A stretch of 8,475 nt of DNA from Streptomyces lilacinus (GTDB taxonomy: Bacteria; Actinomycetota; Actinomycetes; Streptomycetales; Streptomycetaceae), in NCBI GenBank assembly GCA_000715685.1, contig KL569388.1, positions 34,559-43,033 of the forward strand, in the 5' to 3' direction. The notes under the pieces were generated by a model, which did not search any database, was not told the origin of the DNA, and saw only the letters and a program-made list of their open reading frames with translations. The position numbers were made by a program, and so were the translations under genes. Below, in pieces: positions 5,158-8,475 of the stretch; within the stretch, counting starts at the first letter, position 1; the number at the start of each line of letters is the position of its first letter.

Positions 5158-7881
5158 ATGGCCCGCATCCGGGGCCGTTCCTGGAGGCCCTCGGGCCGCT
5201 GGTTCGCCGTGGCGAGCACGCGCAGCGTCGCAGGTCAGATGTTTGTGCTGCAGGTGCTGATCGTGCTGCTGCTCGTCGTCGCCGCGGCGGTCACCCTGCT
5301 GCTCCAGGCGCGGACCGACAGATTCCAGGCGGCGCGCGACCGCTCGCTCGCCGCCGCCGAGGCGTTCGCCCACGGCCCCGGCCTGGTGCAGACGATGCAG
5401 GGCCCCGACCCCGCCGCAGTGCTCCAGCCCCTTGCCGAGGCCACCCGCCGCCAGGGCGGCGTCGACTTCCTCGTCGTGATGAACCGGGACGGCATCCGCT
5501 ACTCCCACCCCGACCCCACCCAGATCGGCAAGAAGTTCGTCGGCACCATCGAGCCCTCGCTCAACGGCCACGTCACGGTCGAGGAGGTCAACGGCCCCCT
5601 GGGCAAGGAACTGCAGGTCGTCGTGCCCGTCACGGACAACGGCCGGGTCGTCGGCATGGTCGCCTCCGGCCTCAAGGTCAGCTCCGTGAGCAGCGCCGTC
5701 GACGAACAGCTGCCGCTCGTCCTGGGCGCCGGCGCCGCCGCCCTGGTGCTGGCGACCGCCGGCACCGCGCTGGTCACCCGACGGCTGCGGCGCCAGACCC
5801 ACGGCCTGGGCCCGGCCGAGATGACCCGCATGTACGAGCACCACGACGCCGTCCTGCACGCGGTGCGCGAGGGCGTCGTCATCGTCAGCGGCGAGGGCCG
5901 GGTCCTGCTCGCCAACGACGAGGCGCGCCGCCTGCTGGGCCTGCCCCCCGACGTCGAGGGCCGCACGGTGGCCTCGCTCGACCTCGACCCCCGGATGGCC
6001 GAACTGCTGGCCTCCCGGCGCGTCGCCAGCGACGAGGTGCTGCCCGTCGGCGACCGGCTGCTGGCCGTCAATCAGCGGCCCACCGACCGTCGGGGCGGCC
6101 CGCCCGGCAGCGTCGCCACCCTGCGCGACTCCACCGAGCTGCGCGCGCTCGCCGGGAAGGCCGAGGTGGCGCGCGGCCGGCTGCGCCTGCTCTACGACGC
6201 GAGCGTCGCCATCGGCACCACCCTCGACGTGCAGCGCACCGCCGAGGAGCTCGCCGACGTCGCCGCCCGCGGCTTCGCCGACTACGTCTCCGTCGACCTC
6301 TCCGAGCCCGTGCTGCGCGGCGAGGAACCGCCCGAGACCGTCGGCAGCGGCGTGGCCGAGGTCCGCCGGGTGGCGCTCAGCGGCGCCCGGGACGACAGCC
6401 CGCTGTACGGGGCGGGCGAGCTGCTCACCTTCGCCGCGCCCACCCCGCAGGCCACCGGCTTCGTCAGCGGCACCCCCGTGCTCGTCCCCGACCTGAGCGT
6501 CGCGCACGGCTGGCGCTGGCAGGACGAGGACCGCACCCAGGCGGTCCTCGAGCACGGCTTCCAGTCGCTCATCACCGTGCCGCTCAAGGCCCGGGGCGTC
6601 CTGATGGGCATCGCCAACTTCTGGCGCACCCGCGAGAGCGAGCCCTTCGAGGAGGACGACCTCTCGCTCGCCGAGGAGCTCGCGGCGCGCGCCGCGGTGT
6701 GCATCGACAACGCCCGCCGCTTCACCCGCGAGCACACCATGGCCGTGACCCTGCAGCACAGCCTGCTGCCCCGCGCCCTGCCCGACCAGAACGCCCTCGA
6801 CGTCGCCTACCGCTACCTGCCCGCCCAGGCCGGGGTGGGCGGCGACTGGTTCGACGTCATCCCGCTGCCGGGCGCCCGCGTCGCCCTGGTCGTCGGCGAC
6901 GTCGTCGGCCACGGCCTGCACGCGGCCGCCACCATGGGCCGCCTGCGCACCGCCGTGCAGAACTTCTCCGCCCTCGACCTGCCCCCCGACGAGCTCCTGG
7001 GCCACCTCGACGAGCTCGTCGCCCGCATCGACCAGGAGGCCGACGAGGGCGACGGCCAGTCCTCGATCACGGGCGCCACCTGCCTCGTCGCCATCTACGA
7101 CCCCACGACCGGCACCTGCGCCATGGCCCGGGCCGGCCACCCGCTGCCGGCGCTGGTCCACCCGGACGGCACCGTCGAGTTCCCCGAGCTGCCCGCCGGA
7201 CCGCCGCTCGGCCTGGGCGGGCTGCCCTTCGAGGCCATGGAGCTGAGCCTGCTCGAGGGCACCAGCCTCGTGCTCTACACCGACGGCCTCGTCGAGGACC
7301 GCACCCGCGACATCGACACCGGCCTGCGCATTCTCGCCACCACCCTCGCCCACCCCGACCGCACGCCGCAGGACACCTGCGAGGCGGTCATCGACGCCCT
7401 GCTGCCCGACCGCCAGACCGACGACATCGCCCTGCTCGTCGCCCGCACCCGCATCCTGGAGCCCGACAGCATCGCCACCTGGGAGCTGCCCTCCGACCCC
7501 GCGGTCGTGGGCCGCGCCCGGGCCGACGTCACCCGCCGGCTGACGGAGTGGGGCCTGGAGGAGGCGGTCTTCACCACCGAGCTGATCCTCAGCGAGCTGA
7601 TCACCAACGCCATCCGGCACGCCACAGGCCCGATCCGGGTGCGCCTGCTGCGCGACCGCAACCTCATCTGCGAGGTCGCCGACACCAGCAGCACCTCACC
7701 GCACCTGCGCTACGCCGCCGCGGAGGACGAGGGCGGCCGCGGGCTCTTCCTCGTCGCCCAGCTGGCCGAGCGCTGGGGCACCCGCTACACGCCCGAGGGC
7801 AAGGTCATCTGGACGGAGCAGTCGCTCATGGACCTCTCCGGGGGCCTGGATCTCTCCGGGGTGGACTTCGAGGGCCTGTGA
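5158..7881 (+). CDS. Membrane sensor SpoIIE-type serine phosphatase with PAS, GAF and RsbW-like ATPase domains
   Basis: A 907-residue signalling protein that likely senses an external small molecule and controls an anti-anti-sigma/anti-sigma switch by dephosphorylation. Order: TM1 (about 28-50); outside sensor (51-184) resembling the CitA/DcuS cache type (FLVVMNRDGIRYSHP); TM2 (185-207); linker RRLRRQTHGLGPAEM and PAS domain (about 222-330); GAF domain (342-522); PP2C/SpoIIE phosphatase (about 523-760); C-terminal HATPase (about 775-900). Phosphatase metal acids are present: D563 and D566 in GGDWFD, D581 in GDVVGHG, D709 in YTDG, D755/D756 in TDDIALL. The ATPase keeps the N box (E813, N817, H821), D842 and GGRG (859-862), so it may phosphorylate a partner protein. 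The start is uncertain: ATG 5158 precedes the basic MARIRGR segment but has only a G run directly in front; in-frame GTG 5131 is the alternative. The tail DLSGGLDLSG is a short duplication. Its target sigma-factor system is not in the window. Confidence 0.93.
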   Translation: MARIRGRSWRPSGRWFAVASTRSVAGQMFVLQVLIVLLLVVAAAVTLLLQARTDRFQAARDRSLAAAEAFAHGPGLVQTMQGPDPAAVLQPLAEATRRQGGVDFLVVMNRDGIRYSHPDPTQIGKKFVGTIEPSLNGHVTVEEVNGPLGKELQVVVPVTDNGRVVGMVASGLKVSSVSSAVDEQLPLVLGAGAAALVLATAGTALVTRRLRRQTHGLGPAEMTRMYEHHDAVLHAVREGVVIVSGEGRVLLANDEARRLLGLPPDVEGRTVASLDLDPRMAELLASRRVASDEVLPVGDRLLAVNQRPTDRRGGPPGSVATLRDSTELRALAGKAEVARGRLRLLYDASVAIGTTLDVQRTAEELADVAARGFADYVSVDLSEPVLRGEEPPETVGSGVAEVRRVALSGARDDSPLYGAGELLTFAAPTPQATGFVSGTPVLVPDLSVAHGWRWQDEDRTQAVLEHGFQSLITVPLKARGVLMGIANFWRTRESEPFEEDDLSLAEELAARAAVCIDNARRFTREHTMAVTLQHSLLPRALPDQNALDVAYRYLPAQAGVGGDWFDVIPLPGARVALVVGDVVGHGLHAAATMGRLRTAVQNFSALDLPPDELLGHLDELVARIDQEADEGDGQSSITGATCLVAIYDPTTGTCAMARAGHPLPALVHPDGTVEFPELPAGPPLGLGGLPFEAMELSLLEGTSLVLYTDGLVEDRTRDIDTGLRILATTLAHPDRTPQDTCEAVIDALLPDRQTDDIALLVARTRILEPDSIATWELPSDPAVVGRARADVTRRLTEWGLEEAVFTTELILSELITNAIRHATGPIRVRLLRDRNLICEVADTSSTSPHLRYAAAEDEGGRGLFLVAQLAERWGTRYTPEGKVIWTEQSLMDLSGGLDLSGVDFEGL

Positions 7882-7900
7882 GTCTCCGAGTCCTCGAGAC
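7882..7900 (+). terminator. Possible hairpin terminator between convergent genes
   Basis: Directly after the phosphatase stop codon, GTCTC (7882-7886) pairs with GAGAC (7896-7900). Two further pairs (GA 7888-7889 with TC 7894-7895) sit beyond a one-base bulge, around a four-base loop. No T run follows, which is common in Streptomyces. The stem could act in both directions, since the next gene converges on it. The evidence is weak. Confidence 0.3.
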
Positions 7901-7924
7901 CTCCGGCCACGGCCTGCGGACGGC

Positions 7925-8080
7925 CTACCAGCGGTACCAGCGGCCGCCGCCCGAGCGTACGAGGAACCCCAGCACCCACAGGACCAGCACGATGAGCGCG
8001 ATCCACCAGAGCATCTTCACCGCGAAACCCGCGCCGAAGAGGATGAGCACGAGGAGCAGAACCAACAGCAGTGGCACCAC
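7925..8080 (-). CDS. 51-residue hydrophobic membrane miniprotein
   Basis: A short gene starting GTG at 8080 and ending TAG at 7925. The protein is almost entirely hydrophobic: MVPLLLVLLLVLILFGAGFA, then VKMLWW, a second stretch rich in Ile, Val, Leu and Trp, and a basic, Gly-rich tail ending GRWYRW. This predicts two short membrane segments (about 3-20 and 24-42). Short hydrophobic proteins of this pattern (FGAGFAVK, WYRW tail) are common in Streptomyces genomes, usually annotated only as hydrophobic protein; their function is unknown to me. A strong AGGAGG ribosome binding site supports the start and overlaps the stop codon of the preceding TauD-like gene, with 12 bases between that stop and this GTG, so the two genes are probably cotranscribed and perhaps translationally coupled. 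It ends 43 bp from the end of the convergent phosphatase gene. Confidence 0.78.
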   Translation of the reverse strand: MVPLLLVLLLVLILFGAGFAVKMLWWIALIVLVLWVLGFLVRSGGGRWYRW

Positions 8081-8088
8081 GGTGACCA

Positions 8089-8094
8089 CCTCCT
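8089..8094 (-). promoter_or_regulatory. Ribosome binding site of the hydrophobic miniprotein, overlapping the upstream stop codon
   Basis: A perfect AGGAGG on the minus strand, eight bases before the GTG at 8080. It shares two bases with the TAG (8095-8093) that ends the TauD-like gene. This site decides the miniprotein start. Confidence 0.75.
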
Positions 8095-8475
8095 AGCTCC
8101 TCCCAGTGTCCCTCCGCCGCCCGGTGCCGACCAGCGCGGTGTTCTCCAGGGGCGGGTCGCCCAGCACGTGGACCCGGCGCAGGTGACGCGGCGAGCGGCT
8201 GGCGAACGCCTCCCGGCCGTGCAGCAGGGTGTGGTTGTCGGCGATCACCAGGTCACCGGTGCGCCAGGCGTGCGCGTACAGGTGGCGCGGATCGTGCAGC
8301 GCGGCCTGCAGGGTGCGGTGGAACTCCGCCAGCCGCTCCTCGGGCACCCCGGAGAACTCCAGCTCGGGGCGGTTGAGGAAGGTCTCGCCGGGCGGCACCG
8401 GCTCGTTGTAGCGGATGACCGGGGTGCCGTCGGGGTGGGCGGTGACGACGGGGGAGAGGCACTCGCCGGCGTACT
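8093..8475 (-). CDS. TauD/TfdA-like Fe(II)/2-oxoglutarate oxygenase, C-terminal part (5' end outside window)
   Basis: The C-terminal 126 or so residues of a TauD-type oxygenase; the frame stays open to the right edge and the start lies beyond it. The family uses O2, Fe(II) and 2-oxoglutarate to hydroxylate, desaturate or otherwise oxidise a small substrate. Visible hallmarks are the segment HPDGTPVIRYNEP, then GDLVIADNHTLLHGREAF holding the distal iron-binding His (8219-8221), then the Arg-rich strand RHLRRVHVLG with the arginine expected to bind 2-oxoglutarate. The proximal HxD/E ligands would lie outside the window. The ADN...LLHGR block resembles PvcB-like members that act on amino acid-derived isonitriles and similar natural-product enzymes, but this fragment does not allow a substrate call. 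It is unrelated in detail to the AsnO-like oxygenase at the left. The miniprotein gene follows 12 bp after the stop. Confidence 0.85.
   Translation of the reverse strand, partial: YAGECLSPVVTAHPDGTPVIRYNEPVPPGETFLNRPELEFSGVPEERLAEFHRTLQAALHDPRHLYAHAWRTGDLVIADNHTLLHGREAFASRSPRHLRRVHVLGDPPLENTALVGTGRRRDTGRS

Noticed and set aside
4564..7620. Very long open frame on the minus strand opposite the phosphatase gene
   Set aside because: It is an antisense shadow caused by high GC at third positions. Its translation is low-complexity (Gly, Ala, Asp, Val, Gln-rich) with no domain, and it spans two real genes and their promoter region.
7835..7878. Pentapeptide-repeat domain at the phosphatase C terminus (DLSGGLDLSG)
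   Set aside because: Only about two degenerate units are present, too few for such a fold; probably a short local duplication.
1..8475. tRNA or rRNA genes, CRISPR array, insertion sequences, or TTA (bldA-dependent) codons
   Set aside because: I saw no tRNA-like arms, regularly spaced repeats, transposase motifs or terminal repeats, and no in-frame TTA codon in the genes called.

Overview
The window looks like chromosomal DNA from a Streptomyces or close relative. GC content is very high, codons almost always end in G or C, and gene starts overlap or sit a few bases apart. It holds the right-hand edge of what looks like a nonribosomal peptide (NRPS) gene cluster, followed by a regulatory gene and the end of a second, oppositely oriented gene pair.

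Left part (1-4696, plus strand) is a tight three-gene run. First comes the C-terminal part of an NRPS adenylation (A) domain, cut by the window's left edge. It ends directly after core motif A10, with no carrier domain. Its binding-pocket residues read by eye as D-L-P-K-I-A-E-I-G-K, close to the known Asn code (DLTKLGEVGK) and less close to Asp (DLTKVGHIGK). Thirty-three bases later comes a complete Fe(II)/2-oxoglutarate oxygenase that matches asparagine oxygenase AsnO at the metal ligands and at three substrate-pocket residues. Third, starting inside the oxygenase stop codon (ATGA), is an exported Ntn-hydrolase acylase of the penicillin/aculeacin acylase family (S45). My reading is that the oxygenase makes 3-hydroxyasparagine, the A domain activates Asn or hydroxy-Asn for a peptide, and the acylase removes an acyl group from the exported product (or from a competitor's signal or antibiotic).

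Middle (4683-5000, minus strand) is a small secreted two-cysteine protein that converges on the acylase and overlaps its end by 14 bp. A 157-bp divergent promoter region separates it from a 907-residue membrane-bound SpoIIE-type phosphatase (5158-7881, plus). This has a CitA/DcuS-like sensor front end, PAS and GAF domains, a PP2C phosphatase and an RsbW-like ATPase. It is probably a partner-switching regulator of a sigma factor, and nothing in the window ties it to the peptide genes.

Right part (7925-8475, minus strand) is the C-terminal part of a TauD-like Fe(II)/2-oxoglutarate oxygenase, continuing beyond the window. A 51-residue very hydrophobic membrane miniprotein follows closely; its ribosome binding site overlaps the oxygenase stop codon.

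The most interesting points are the Asn-like A domain beside an AsnO-type hydroxylase and an exported acylase, and a sharp codon-composition break inside the A domain at its A7/A8 hinge, which looks like a recombination joint.
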